DNA of 17,993 nt from Planctomycetaceae bacterium (GCA_015062085.1 SUVI01000080.1:1-17993); one strand, 5' to 3'; counted from the first letter of the stretch, positions 6,296 to 14,055 are shown. Numbers and translations: made by a program. The notes: generated from the letters alone by a model not told the origin.

Positions 6296-8338
6296 ATGCG
6301 TTCGTTCAAGTTTTCCCTTTTTTTGCTCATTGCCTTCGCCTTCCTGACACTTTCCGTTCAGGAAGCAGCAGCTCAGTGGTGGAAGCCAAGGTCCGCCTCA
6401 AGATCCTCTCGTTCCGCACAAAATGCAGAACCGCTCGATGCTCCCGTACTCCCGGAAGTCAAACCGGCAACAGGCACTGCGGACCGGGCAGGAAGCGGCG
6501 TTACATCGCGAGATACCGACCGATTTTTGAGCTACTCCGAGCAAAAAGAAAAGGAACTCGAAGAAGAAAAAAAACAAAAGGGACTCTTCATCCGTTTTCC
6601 ATGGGCTAAAAAAGAAGAAAAACAGACCGAGGAACTTGAAAATCCCTTTGGAGACGTTCAGCTCGCTCCGCCGCGTTACCAGGATCTTTCGGAATTGGGG
6701 ATCGATACGTCAAAACCAGCCCCCGGTTTCGAAACGCCGGCAGAAACAGCATCGACGCACATCCCGCCAGTCGGAGCCGCTCCTACCGCCGCATTTTCAA
6801 ATACGCCGGGAACTCCCGCAGTTCACCTGCCGCCAGTCAGTCCCCAAGCTGCTGCACCAGTCAGTCCCCAAGCTGCTGCACCAGTCATCCCCCGATCTGT
6901 TGCTCCCCAGCAGGGAACGGTTGCCGTTCAGGATCACTCCCCAACCGGGATCTCTAACCCGGCCTCTGGTCTGACGGATCCTCAGTCCAGTAATTTGCAT
7001 GCAGGTACGGGAACGTTTTCAGGAACGCTTCCGGCACAACTGAATGTCGCCCCGGAAAATTCCGCCGTCGGAACAGCCGTCATGCTTCCTTCCGAACTTC
7101 CCAATTCGCTCCCGCCGGCAGCATCCCCCTCCGGGATCCCCTCAACCACTCCGCCAACATCAAGTACGAGCCAACCTGGCGTTGCCCCCTTAAATGCAGA
7201 CGGTCTGCCTTCGGCTTCCGAGACAGGTTTTCAACAGGATACCGTACACTTTCAAGCAGATACCGTACTAACCCAAGTCCCGTCGCTCATGGCCGACTCT
7301 TCCGAACTGGCCGGCGAAGGCATTCAGTACTACGAACACGGCCAAGTTTTGGCGCAGGTCGGTACACAAGTGATCCTTTCCGGAGATATCATGGTCAATG
7401 TAGACCGGCTCATGCAGGAAAAAAAAGAGGAGATACCGGAAGAAATCTGGGACCTTCAGCGCGAAATGCTCATTCGTCTTTTTCTTCAGCAGTCCGTTGA
7501 GGCAAAGCTGATCTTCTGTGATGTACTGCGTAACGTTCCTGCGGAAGGAATCAAACAGAACTTCACGGTCATCGATAAACTGTTTGAGGAACAGGAACTT
7601 CCCAACAGAATGAAAAAAGCAGGTATCCAGCTTCGGGAAGACTACGAAAAACTCCTCATTTCCGAGGGAACATGCATCCAAAAACAAAAGTACCTCTACC
7701 GCGAAATGGTCTTCTGCCAACAGTGGCTCATGAAAACCATCCCGCAAAATCCGTCGGTCTCCTACCTTGAGATCGCCGACTACTACCATGCACACCCCAA
7801 AGAATTTGAAGTCCCCCCTCAGGTTCGCTGGGAGGAACTCGTCATTCGGAAAGCTCGTTTCCATTCACGGGATGAAGCATATCAGGAAATGGTACGGATC
7901 GGCTCCATCGCCGCAATGCAGAAAATGCCGTTTGCTGAAGTCGCGCAGAAATTCTCACACGGCGTCACGGCCTCCAAAGGCGGAATACAGGACTGGATCA
8001 AACCGGGAGAACTCGCATCTCAACCACTGGAAGACGCACTTTTCTCACAAGATGTAGGTGTCCTCAGTCCTCAAATTATTGAAGACCAAAACTGTTTCTA
8101 CGTCATTCGTGTCTTGGAACGCGTTCCGCTGATTCGCAAACCGCTCGGAGACGTTCAGAAAGAGATCGAAACGAAGATCCGGCAGAACAAGATCACAGAA
8201 GCCAAAGAAGAGTACCTCAGAAAACTGCGGCGCGAGATCCCCGTCTTCACCGTTTTCGACGGGATCCCTTCCCCCGAAGAACGATACAAAGCCGCACAAG
8301 AAGCAGCGAGGGCAAAACGCAGAGCCTCCATGTACTAA
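6296..8338 (+). CDS. Secreted parvulin-type peptidyl-prolyl isomerase (PpiC/SurA-like)
   Basis: A 680-residue envelope foldase. Residues 1-26 form a signal peptide (MRSFKFSLFLLIAFAFLTLS, likely cleavage after AAA). A charged stretch (about 80-120) and a long Pro/Ala/Ser/Thr-rich, probably disordered region reach to about residue 330. From about 345 (GQVLAQVGTQVILSGDIM) it resembles the SurA N-terminal chaperone segment. The parvulin domain spans about 508-612, with VRWEELVIRK, FAEVAQKFSHG, GGIQDW, ALFSQDVGVLSPQI and FYVIRVLERV. A basic C terminus follows. The family catalyses cis-trans isomerisation of X-Pro bonds and helps outer-membrane proteins fold in the periplasm. GTGAGG lies 5 bases before the ATG and supports this start. 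The gene is 81 bases after mfd on the same strand and ends at a likely terminator. The linker makes it much longer than a minimal PpiC. Confidence 0.88.
   Translation: MRSFKFSLFLLIAFAFLTLSVQEAAAQWWKPRSASRSSRSAQNAEPLDAPVLPEVKPATGTADRAGSGVTSRDTDRFLSYSEQKEKELEEEKKQKGLFIRFPWAKKEEKQTEELENPFGDVQLAPPRYQDLSELGIDTSKPAPGFETPAETASTHIPPVGAAPTAAFSNTPGTPAVHLPPVSPQAAAPVSPQAAAPVIPRSVAPQQGTVAVQDHSPTGISNPASGLTDPQSSNLHAGTGTFSGTLPAQLNVAPENSAVGTAVMLPSELPNSLPPAASPSGIPSTTPPTSSTSQPGVAPLNADGLPSASETGFQQDTVHFQADTVLTQVPSLMADSSELAGEGIQYYEHGQVLAQVGTQVILSGDIMVNVDRLMQEKKEEIPEEIWDLQREMLIRLFLQQSVEAKLIFCDVLRNVPAEGIKQNFTVIDKLFEEQELPNRMKKAGIQLREDYEKLLISEGTCIQKQKYLYREMVFCQQWLMKTIPQNPSVSYLEIADYYHAHPKEFEVPPQVRWEELVIRKARFHSRDEAYQEMVRIGSIAAMQKMPFAEVAQKFSHGVTASKGGIQDWIKPGELASQPLEDALFSQDVGVLSPQIIEDQNCFYVIRVLERVPLIRKPLGDVQKEIETKIRQNKITEAKEEYLRKLRREIPVFTVFDGIPSPEERYKAAQEAARAKRRASMY
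6833..6880 (+). repeat. 24-bp exact tandem duplication in the isomerase linker
   Basis: Bases 6833-6856 are repeated exactly at 6857-6880 and followed by the first 7 bases of a third copy. In frame this gives two SPQAAAPV octapeptides within the Pro/Ala-rich linker. Exact nucleotide identity points to a recent duplication in a region tolerant of length change. Confidence 0.95.
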
Positions 8339-8390
8339 AACGTACGAAAACACACATCGTTCCGCCCTTTCGCGTGTACATTTCCCAAAG

Positions 8391-8430
8391 CTCCCCGCGG
8401 TTGCATCAAAACCAGCGGGGAGTACCTTTT
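8391..8430. terminator. Hairpin terminator between convergent genes
   Basis: CTCCCCGC (8391-8398) pairs perfectly with GCGGGGAG (8415-8422), and the inner GGTT/AACC can extend the stem past a bulged A. On the + strand TACCTTTT follows. On the minus strand the downstream run is weaker. It lies midway between the isomerase stop (8338) and the epmA stop (8453), where a bidirectional terminator is expected. Confidence 0.7.
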
Positions 8431-8452
8431 CTGTATCGTCTGATTTGAAATT

Positions 8453-9430
8453 CTACGCGATCGGAAATGGGAAAGCAAGGACGTCCTCTAAACTTTTTGC
8501 TCCCAAAGCCAGCATGATGAGCCGATCGAGTCCCACAGCAGTCCCGGCACACGGAGGAAGGCCATGATCCATCGCAGCAAGCAGCCGACTCTCTTCCGGA
8601 AGCGCTTCTTTTCCGTCCTGACGCCGCAGTTCATTCGTCTCGGCATTCCGACGCCGCAGTTCTCCCGGGTCACAGAGTTCATGGTATCCGTTTGCCAGCT
8701 CGATCCCATCCACGTAAAGCTCAAATCGTTCCGCGACCTCTCCGCGTGAGACTGCCAGAGCTGCTTGCGAAGCTGGATAGTCAAAAAGGATCAACGGCGT
8801 TTCATTTCCAAGCTGTGCTTGGATCCTTTCCCCAAGCAGAAAGTCAAGCCAATCGTCCCGATTTGCATTTTCCGAAAGCTCAAATCCTTCCGGGATCACC
8901 ATTTTCTCCCGTTTTGCACAAGCAGCCATTTCCATGACCGAAGCCCGCAGCGGATCCAGACCCAAAAATGTCTCGAACGCCTCAGAGTACGTCATTTTCC
9001 GGGCCGGACCGCGCTTAAGGATCGCCTGCTGAAATTCATCCAGAAGCCCCATCCCGCGCTCAAGATCGTCGCCAGGACGATAAAATTCCAGCATCGTGAA
9101 CTCCGGATTATGGAGCCTGCCGCACTCATCACGGCGAAAGACTTTCCCTATCTGAAAAATGGGGATCTCCCAAGATGCAAGAAGACGCTTCATTGCAAAT
9201 TCCGGCGAAGTCTGAAGAAAAAAGCGTTTTCCGCCCTCCGTAAGCGACATTGGATCCAGATACCGATCCACCACCGTGTCGGCACTCAAAATCGGAGTCT
9301 CAACCTCCAAAAATCCGCGCTCCTCAAAAAATTCCCGTACGTGCTTCAGGATCACTACCCGAGCTCGCATCGTCTCGAGAGACGCAGAAGGAAAAAAATC
9401 AGAAAAAGTCGAGGAATTCAAATCAGTCAT
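8453..9430 (-). CDS. epmA: EF-P lysine lysyltransferase EpmA (PoxA/GenX)
   Basis: A 325-residue class II lysyl-tRNA synthetase paralogue that attaches lysine (beta-lysine when EpmB is present) to elongation factor P instead of to tRNA. Seen are LEVETP near residue 42, TSPE (74-77), motif 2 FRRDE and HNPEFTMLEF (98-116), the ERFELYVDGIELANGYHEL block and motif 3 GLDRL (about 298-302). The N-terminal OB-fold anticodon-binding domain of true LysRS is absent, which separates EpmA from LysS. I chose the ATG at 9430, giving 325 residues, the same length as E. coli EpmA. An upstream TTG at 9445 is possible but neither start has a well-spaced Shine-Dalgarno. The gene is 88 bp downstream of the exonuclease gene. 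Neither efp nor epmB is in the window, so the modification made cannot be told. Confidence 0.93.
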   Translation of the reverse strand: MTDLNSSTFSDFFPSASLETMRARVVILKHVREFFEERGFLEVETPILSADTVVDRYLDPMSLTEGGKRFFLQTSPEFAMKRLLASWEIPIFQIGKVFRRDECGRLHNPEFTMLEFYRPGDDLERGMGLLDEFQQAILKRGPARKMTYSEAFETFLGLDPLRASVMEMAACAKREKMVIPEGFELSENANRDDWLDFLLGERIQAQLGNETPLILFDYPASQAALAVSRGEVAERFELYVDGIELANGYHELCDPGELRRRNAETNELRRQDGKEALPEESRLLAAMDHGLPPCAGTAVGLDRLIMLALGAKSLEDVLAFPFPIA

Positions 9431-9472
9431 CCTGCAATTTAACAAAAATCGAAAAAAGGAAAAGAAATTTCA

Positions 9473-9513
9473 TCCGGAGCCTGCTGGTTCACAGGTTCGC
9501 TGCCCCTCCCGGA
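9473..9513 (-). terminator. Possible weak terminator between the exonuclease gene and epmA
   Basis: On the minus strand a stem forms between the complements of CTCCCGGA (9506-9513) and TCCGGAG (9473-9479), with one bulge and an inner CCTG/CAGG helix. The minus transcript then becomes very U-rich (complement of 9441-9470), though the run starts several bases after the stem. Partial termination or no function are both possible. Confidence 0.35.
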
Positions 9514-9518
9514 CAAAC

Positions 9519-10031
9519 TCACGTTTCATCTCGACACATCTGTGCCATGACGAGCGCACACGTTCGCGCATCCTCCAAGGCATCGTGATGCCGAAAAGAG
9601 ATCTGAAAGTACTCCGCCAACGTGTTCAGACGGTAATTCGGCAAAGTGATCCCCACACATTCCGGAAACCATCTCTTCGCAGTTCGGCACGAACATTTCC
9701 ATGGATTCAATAGCTGCGGAAGACGAAAGTACTCAAGACACGCAGAAAGAACGCCCCGGTCAAACGGCGCATTGTGCGCCACGAGCAGTCTGTCGCCAAT
9801 GAAATCGCGGATATCTTCCCAATACACATCGAAAGTCCCAAAATTGCGTACATCTGCCGGCGTGATTCCGTGAATGTCTATGAAATCCGAACGAAACCAA
9901 AGTCTCGGCGGCCGGATCAGCGTGTAAAATTCTTCCGTCAGAACACCATCCACGCACCGTACCATGCCGATACTGCACGCACTATTTCGCTGAAAATTCG
10001 CCGTTTCAAAATCGATCGCAACAAAATCCAT
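9519..10031 (-). CDS. DEDDh-type 3'-5' exonuclease (DnaQ-like)
   Basis: A compact 170-residue exonuclease domain of the DnaQ/RNase T superfamily, which removes nucleotides from 3' ends using two metal ions. All catalytic positions are present: D7 and E9 in Exo I (AIDFET), D91 in Exo II (HNAPFDRG), and H149 and D154 in Exo III (HHDALEDA). The histidine spacing makes it the DEDDh class. The domain stands alone, with no polymerase, BRCT or helicase fusion. It could be a pol III epsilon-like proofreader or a general DNA/RNA trimming nuclease; the closest type seems to be the short stand-alone bacterial exonucleases. Only a weak GA-rich sequence precedes the ATG at 10031. It lies between the SDR gene and epmA on the same strand, with gaps of 88 bp each side. 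Confidence 0.88.
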   Translation of the reverse strand: MDFVAIDFETANFQRNSACSIGMVRCVDGVLTEEFYTLIRPPRLWFRSDFIDIHGITPADVRNFGTFDVYWEDIRDFIGDRLLVAHNAPFDRGVLSACLEYFRLPQLLNPWKCSCRTAKRWFPECVGITLPNYRLNTLAEYFQISFRHHDALEDARTCALVMAQMCRDET

Positions 10032-10119
10032 ACTTCGTCACACTAACGCGAGCCGACCATCCAGCTTCACAAAGAAAATGAAAGGCCGACCCGCAAAAAA
10101 CACGTCACACTGTATCTTA

Positions 10120-10905
10120 TTAGAACCAGGCGCAAGTGAAACCGCCGTCCACATTGATGCACGCACCGGTAATGAATTTTCCGCCGTTCTTCGACAGCAT
10201 CAGGAGGGCAGCACCAATGAGTTCGTCAGGTTCACCATAACGGCGCATCGGCGTGTGGTTCATGATATTCGCAACACGCTGCTCATCCAAAAGTTTGCGA
10301 TTCTGTTCCGCCGGGAAGAAACCGGGGCAGATCGTATTGCAGCGTACGCCCTGAAGCGCAAGATCCTGTGCAATATTGTTACTGAGGTTCAGTACGCCGG
10401 CTTTACTGGCAGCGTATCCAAAAACGCGGGAAAGCGGAAGGATGGAGTTGACGCTTCCAAAATTGAGGATCGCCCCGCCGCCGTTCTCTGCCATGTGTTT
10501 GCCAAAGATCTGGCACGTATTGAACGTCCCCTTCAGGTTGATGTCCATGATGAAATCCCACTTTTCTTCGGGATAGTCCAGGAAATTGGTCCCAAAGTTC
10601 ACACCGGCCGCATTGACAAGGCAGTCCACTTTTCCGTTGATGGCAGCCGCAACATTCAGAGCAGCCGTCACGGATCCACGATCCGTCACATCGATGAGCG
10701 TCCAGGACGCCTTGCCGCCAAGTTCGCTGAGCTGGGCACAGCGCTGAACACAAGGTTCCTCGTTCACATCCGCGATCACGACGTGCGCGCCTGCCTGGGC
10801 AAGTCCGCGTGCCACAGCACCGCCAAGTTCCCCTGCGCCGCCGATAACGACTGCGACCTGACCGTCAAAACCAAACAAACTCTGAAGATATTCAGGAGTA
10901 GGCAT
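10120..10905 (-). CDS. Short-chain dehydrogenase/reductase, sugar-acid type
   Basis: A 261-residue classical SDR that moves hydride between NAD(P)H and a carbonyl/hydroxyl pair. It has the cofactor loop GGAGELGG (22-29), NAAG, the catalytic N in MDINLKG (about 121), S151 in NFGSVNS, and Y164/K168 in YAASK. The C terminus GACINVDGGF is typical. The opening PTPEYLQSLFGFDGQVAVV resembles SDRs annotated as mannonate/fructuronate or gluconate 5-dehydrogenases, so a sugar-acid substrate is likely but not proven. I chose the ATG at 10905 because GGAG lies 6 bases upstream on the minus strand. Earlier in-frame starts at 10917 and 10986 add residues with no SDR similarity. A terminator-like hairpin sits in its leader, so it is probably not simply co-transcribed with the bPH2 gene upstream. 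Confidence 0.9.
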   Translation of the reverse strand: MPTPEYLQSLFGFDGQVAVVIGGAGELGGAVARGLAQAGAHVVIADVNEEPCVQRCAQLSELGGKASWTLIDVTDRGSVTAALNVAAAINGKVDCLVNAAGVNFGTNFLDYPEEKWDFIMDINLKGTFNTCQIFGKHMAENGGGAILNFGSVNSILPLSRVFGYAASKAGVLNLSNNIAQDLALQGVRCNTICPGFFPAEQNRKLLDEQRVANIMNHTPMRRYGEPDELIGAALLMLSKNGGKFITGACINVDGGFTCAWF

Positions 10906-10929
10906 CGATTTCTCCATTTCATTATCTAT

Positions 10930-10984
10930 AAAAAAGGATGGAAGCGGCAGAGAAGGATCTCGGATGGAAAACGTCCTCTGCCGC
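10930..10984 (-). terminator. Terminator or attenuator hairpin between the bPH2 gene and the SDR gene
   Basis: GCGGCAGAG (10944-10952) and CTCTGCCGC (10976-10984) are perfect 9-base inverted arms, extended by GGA/TCC past a two-base bulge. On the minus strand the stem is followed by TTCCATCC and then six Ts (complement of 10930-10935). It lies about 50 bases after the bPH2 stop and ends only 25 bases before the SDR start. It could end the upstream transcript or attenuate SDR expression. Confidence 0.6.
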
Positions 10985-11022
10985 ATGAATATCTGATTTC
11001 AATTAAACTCTGGATCAAATGC

Positions 11023-11035
11023 TCGAATCATTCGA
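11023..11035. promoter_or_regulatory. Perfect 6-1-6 palindrome next to the bPH2 stop codon
   Basis: TCGAAT and ATTCGA flank a single C and abut the bPH2 stop. It is the most symmetric element upstream of the SDR gene and could be an operator for it. No clear -35/-10 pair was found in the 130-bp gap, so this remains a guess. Confidence 0.3.
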
Positions 11036-13198
11036 TCAGACCGACATACCGAAATACTGAACGAGTCGATGATACATTCGATAGTAGTCCAGCGTTTCAA
11101 ACATTTCGGAGTAACGGCCGATACCGCGGATCACAAGCGGATTCGGTTTCAAACCCGTCGCAGTACGAAAACGGATCCGAAGCGTTCCTGTCCGAATGAT
11201 CCTTTCCCACCAGCTGCGGGTCAACGTGATCTGCACGATGTCAGTCACGGCGATAGACTGCAAACGTTGCGTCAGGACGCCTGTCGTGTACGTAAAATGA
11301 CAATCGTCCAACTGGTATTTCGTAAAGAAATAACGAATGATGAGAAGGTAAAGGATCCACAGTACCACACACCCCGAGATCGCATACAGCAGGAAACTGA
11401 GGGATTGGAAGCTCGGCATCCCCAACTGGATCCCCCCTCCCAACAATGCGAAAATAGCCGCATAAAAGCCTTCATCAGTAAGGTCTCTGGGACGATATTT
11501 CCATTCGACCTTCTGATTCGCTCTTTCTGCAAAATTATTACGGAAATAGGCATCAAGCTCCATACGCTGATTCCCGCCGCTCGAGGCAACTCCCATCGGA
11601 TTCAGCATTCGGCCGCCCATTCGGCTGCGGAGGAACAGGCGATACTCATTCAAAATATCGACTTCACGACACGAAGAAGTAAATAGCCCATGCATCCGGA
11701 TACCGGGAAGATGAACGATATTGTCCGGTGTCGATACATCCGCCGACTCATTACCTTCCAGACTGTCCATTTCCATCAGACTGCCGTCGCGGACATGAAG
11801 CTCAAGCGTTCCAACTCCCAGAATACGCTGCCACAAATTCCGTTCCATTTCGACACGCTGGATATCCCAAACAGCAATATGCTGTTCTTTCGTAATGAAA
11901 AATCCGGATCGGCAGATCAAAACCGTAGGAGTCAGACGATACCAAGTGCAGAATTTCCCAAAGAAGATCCGCCCAAGCAAGCTGAATACATAGCACCAAA
12001 CACCGATTCCAAGGAAGAGAATGAAAAAGCCGCGAATGGCCTCATCCCAAGTCTTCGGGCAAATCGATGTCAGAGATGCCCAGAAGCCGTTCGTTGCCTC
12101 CGTTGATGTTACATTCGCAGTTTCATCAGCCGTTTTCGTTTCTGCTGCAGTTTCTGCCGCCGTCTCTTCCGAAACTTCTTCCGTTTCCGTTTCTGCCGCA
12201 GTTTCTGCCGCCGTCTCTTCCGAAACCTCTTCCGTTTCCGTTTCTGCCGCAGTTTCTGCCGCCGTCTCTTCCGAAACCTCTGCAGCTTCCGTTTCTGCCG
12301 CAGTTTCTGCCGCCGTCTCTTCCGAAACTTCTTCCGTTTCCGTTTCTGCCGCAGTTTCTGCCGCCGTCTCTTCCGAAATCTCTTCCGTTTCCGTTTCTGC
12401 CGCAGTTTCTGCCGCCGTCTCTTCCGAAACTTCTTCCGTTTCCGTTTCAGCCGCAGTTTCTGCCGCCGTTTCTGCAGGAACTTCTTCAGAAACTTCTTCC
12501 GAAACCTCTACAGCTTCCGTTTCTGCCGGAACAGCATCGGCCGTTTCCTGCGCAGCCGTCATCTCGACCGAGAATGCACAGGCCTCATGGACAGGAGCAT
12601 CGCCCGCCGGCGAAGTCTGATCTGGAAACTCAATGGAGAATGCACGGACTCCCAGCAGCACGCACGCCAAGAGTAAAAGCAAGAATTTCGGCACGGCGCT
12701 CCATCGGTATCTGCGCAGTTTCACCGTTTCTCCATTTACGACCTTTTCTTCGACCTTACTCTTGAAGAAAAAATCGAAAGCGGAATAAAGCCAGGCAAAA
12801 TAAATGATTCCGATTCCGAAAAGTACCGTGATGACAATGTTGAAATACCCCCAGTATCCGACCCCGGTAAGGGAAGGATAAAAGAGCTGCGCCCAAATAG
12901 TCAAAAACACGGCAGCCCAAAAAATCTCATCCGTCAAATCTCGGAGAGAATAGCTCCACACATGCTCTTCCCTCGGAAAATCCAATGCCCCTTCATCGAT
13001 CGGATCCGGTTCCGCAAACACCCCCTCCTGTATTCCCTGGGAAACGATGGCCGGTTCGCCCAAAGCTGGTTCACCCATGAACGGTTCCGGTTCCCCCATG
13101 GACGGCTCATCCATGGATGGTTCCTGAGGCACATGCTCTTCCGGAACAAAATCATATTGAGCCGAAGAAAATTCTTCCGAGTTGATTTCGTTTGACAT
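11036..13198 (-). CDS. Membrane protein with two bPH2 domains and a Glu/Ala repeat array
   Basis: A 720-residue integral membrane protein of the YdbS-like bPH2 type (PF03703), whose molecular role is poorly known. The N terminus (1-75) is acidic with EPSM/GEP repeats. Hydrophobic segments lie at about 95-150, 170-185, 385-410 and 575-625. The bPH2 domains span about 418-510 (YRLTPTVLICRSGFF, DIQRVEMERNLWQRILGVGTL) and 625-710 (KYQLDDCHFTYTTGVL, DIVQITLTRSWWERIIRTGTL). The protein is an internal duplication: RDLTDEIFWAAVF opens the first half and RDLTDEGFYAAIF the second, each followed by membrane helices and a bPH2 domain. Only the first half is interrupted, by a 17-residue repeat array. AAGGAG lies 6 bases before the ATG at 13198, and a good promoter lies about 55-83 bp upstream. 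No enzymatic motif is seen. A membrane scaffold or stress-related role is speculation. Confidence 0.85.
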   Translation of the reverse strand: MSNEINSEEFSSAQYDFVPEEHVPQEPSMDEPSMGEPEPFMGEPALGEPAIVSQGIQEGVFAEPDPIDEGALDFPREEHVWSYSLRDLTDEIFWAAVFLTIWAQLFYPSLTGVGYWGYFNIVITVLFGIGIIYFAWLYSAFDFFFKSKVEEKVVNGETVKLRRYRWSAVPKFLLLLLACVLLGVRAFSIEFPDQTSPAGDAPVHEACAFSVEMTAAQETADAVPAETEAVEVSEEVSEEVPAETAAETAAETETEEVSEETAAETAAETETEEISEETAAETAAETETEEVSEETAAETAAETEAAEVSEETAAETAAETETEEVSEETAAETAAETETEEVSEETAAETAAETKTADETANVTSTEATNGFWASLTSICPKTWDEAIRGFFILFLGIGVWCYVFSLLGRIFFGKFCTWYRLTPTVLICRSGFFITKEQHIAVWDIQRVEMERNLWQRILGVGTLELHVRDGSLMEMDSLEGNESADVSTPDNIVHLPGIRMHGLFTSSCREVDILNEYRLFLRSRMGGRMLNPMGVASSGGNQRMELDAYFRNNFAERANQKVEWKYRPRDLTDEGFYAAIFALLGGGIQLGMPSFQSLSFLLYAISGCVVLWILYLLIIRYFFTKYQLDDCHFTYTTGVLTQRLQSIAVTDIVQITLTRSWWERIIRTGTLRIRFRTATGLKPNPLVIRGIGRYSEMFETLDYYRMYHRLVQYFGMSV
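12138..12472 (-). repeat. 51-bp coding tandem repeat, six full units plus a partial seventh
   Basis: Six 51-bp units cover 12138-12443 and a diverging seventh follows to about 12472. Each encodes the 17-residue unit ETAAETAAETETEEVSE, with small changes (ISE in one unit, EAAEVSE in another). The units differ by only a few bases, so the array is recent or homogenised. The product is a highly acidic Glu/Ala/Thr stretch, likely helical or extended, inserted between two membrane segments of the first half of the protein. The array also keeps the opposite strand open, creating false ORFs there. Confidence 0.96.
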
Positions 13199-13252
13199 GA
13201 TGTTCTCCTTAAATTTTCAATTCAGGAATTCCAAGTTCAGAATTTAATATCG

Positions 13253-13281
13253 ATTTTAACATTTTTTTCCATTCCTTTCAA
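13253..13281 (-). promoter_or_regulatory. Sigma70-type promoter for the bPH2 gene
   Basis: On the minus strand TTGAAA (13276-13281) and TAAAAT (13253-13258) are separated by exactly 17 bases, each one base from consensus. Transcription would begin near 13246, giving a leader of about 48 bases that includes the AAGGAG site at 13205-13210. Confidence 0.65.
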
Positions 13282-13384
13282 GCCCCCGCAGGGAAAAAAT
13301 AGGCCGATTCCTCCAAATTTTTTCCTAAAATAAAAAAAATCTCAAAAAATACGTTAAATTATGCAAATTAAGAAAAATTTGCTC

Positions 13385-13413
13385 TTTACTATTGCCGAAA
13401 AATCTGCTAGTAT
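13385..13413 (+). promoter_or_regulatory. Candidate extended -10 promoter for nrdR
   Basis: TTTACT (13385-13390) and TAGTAT (13408-13413) lie 17 bases apart, and the -10 is preceded by TGC, an extended -10 feature. This would give a leader of about 165 bases before nrdR. The leader contains a hairpin ATGAGAA (13434-13440) with TTCTCAT (13456-13462) and a smaller AACGA/TCGTT stem near 13500. No NrdR box was recognised. An in-frame ORF over this leader has no coding support. Confidence 0.45.
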
Positions 13414-13583
13414 GACAGATACTGTTTTAGAGTATGAGAATAGAGCCTTGCCCCCTTCTCATCACCGCCAGCCAGTGAACAAGAAACGACGCCCTCAACG
13501 AGCGTTCGTTCATGCCTCGGGATCATGGATCTCCAGCACACCAAAACCAAGACAGAATTTAACGATTCGGGGAGAAGCCGAAA

Positions 13584-14039
13584 ATGAAATGCCCCAACTG
13601 CCGTCAGGATAATGACCGGGTGATCGACTCCAGATCCTGTGATGATGGATTCGGGATCCGCCGACGCCGGGAATGCCAGCACTGCCAAAAACGATTCACG
13701 ACCTACGAACGTGTCGAACGTCCAACCATCAAAGTCATCAAAAGGGACGGAACACGGGAGATTTTCGACCGCAACAAGCTGAAAAGCGGGTTGGAGATCG
13801 CGTGCCGAAAACGTCCGGTCAGCGAGGAGCAGATCGAAAAGATCCTAACTGCTGTCCAGAATGAGATCGAGAACAGCATTGACACTGAAATTGAAACGCA
13901 GTACCTTGGCGAACTTCTGATGGAACAGCTTTTCCTGCTTGATCAGATCGCATTCGTCCGTTTCGCCAGCGTGTACCATCAATTCAGCGACGCACAGGAT
14001 TTCGTGACGGTCTTGAATATGCTTACGAAGAAAAAATAA
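13584..14039 (+). CDS. nrdR: Transcriptional repressor NrdR
   Basis: A 151-residue zinc-ribbon/ATP-cone repressor that senses ATP and dATP and shuts down ribonucleotide reductase operons by binding paired NrdR boxes. The zinc ribbon uses C3, C6, C31 and C34 (CPNC and CQHC) with the conserved DSR and RRRRECQHC...RFTTYE signatures. The ATP-cone spans about 49-139, beginning IKVIKRDGTREIFDRNKL. The length is typical (about 150). GGGGAG lies 9 bases before the ATG at 13584 and the zinc ribbon starts at residue 3, which fixes the start. A 35-codon ORF follows 16 bases later with its own ribosome binding site, and a terminator closes the pair. No nrd reductase gene is in the window, so the targets are elsewhere. 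Confidence 0.97.
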   Translation: MKCPNCRQDNDRVIDSRSCDDGFGIRRRRECQHCQKRFTTYERVERPTIKVIKRDGTREIFDRNKLKSGLEIACRKRPVSEEQIEKILTAVQNEIENSIDTEIETQYLGELLMEQLFLLDQIAFVRFASVYHQFSDAQDFVTVLNMLTKKK

Positions 14040-14055
14040 ATTGGAGAATGAAACC

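Noticed and set aside
8453..9430. Lysyl-tRNA synthetase LysS
   Set aside because: It is 325 residues and lacks the N-terminal OB-fold anticodon-binding domain. Length and motifs match EpmA.
10078..11199. 373-codon plus-strand ORF
   Set aside because: It lies over the SDR gene, whose catalytic motifs are all intact on the minus strand. The plus product shows no family features.
12021..12765. Two overlapping plus-strand ORFs of Ser/Val/Ala or Pro/Leu/Phe repeats
   Set aside because: They are the opposite-strand reading of the 51-bp repeat inside the bPH2 gene. The periodic sequence keeps them open.
13361..13612. 83-codon plus-strand ORF ahead of nrdR
   Set aside because: It overlaps the nrdR start in another frame, covers the proposed promoter, has no ribosome binding site and a low-information composition.
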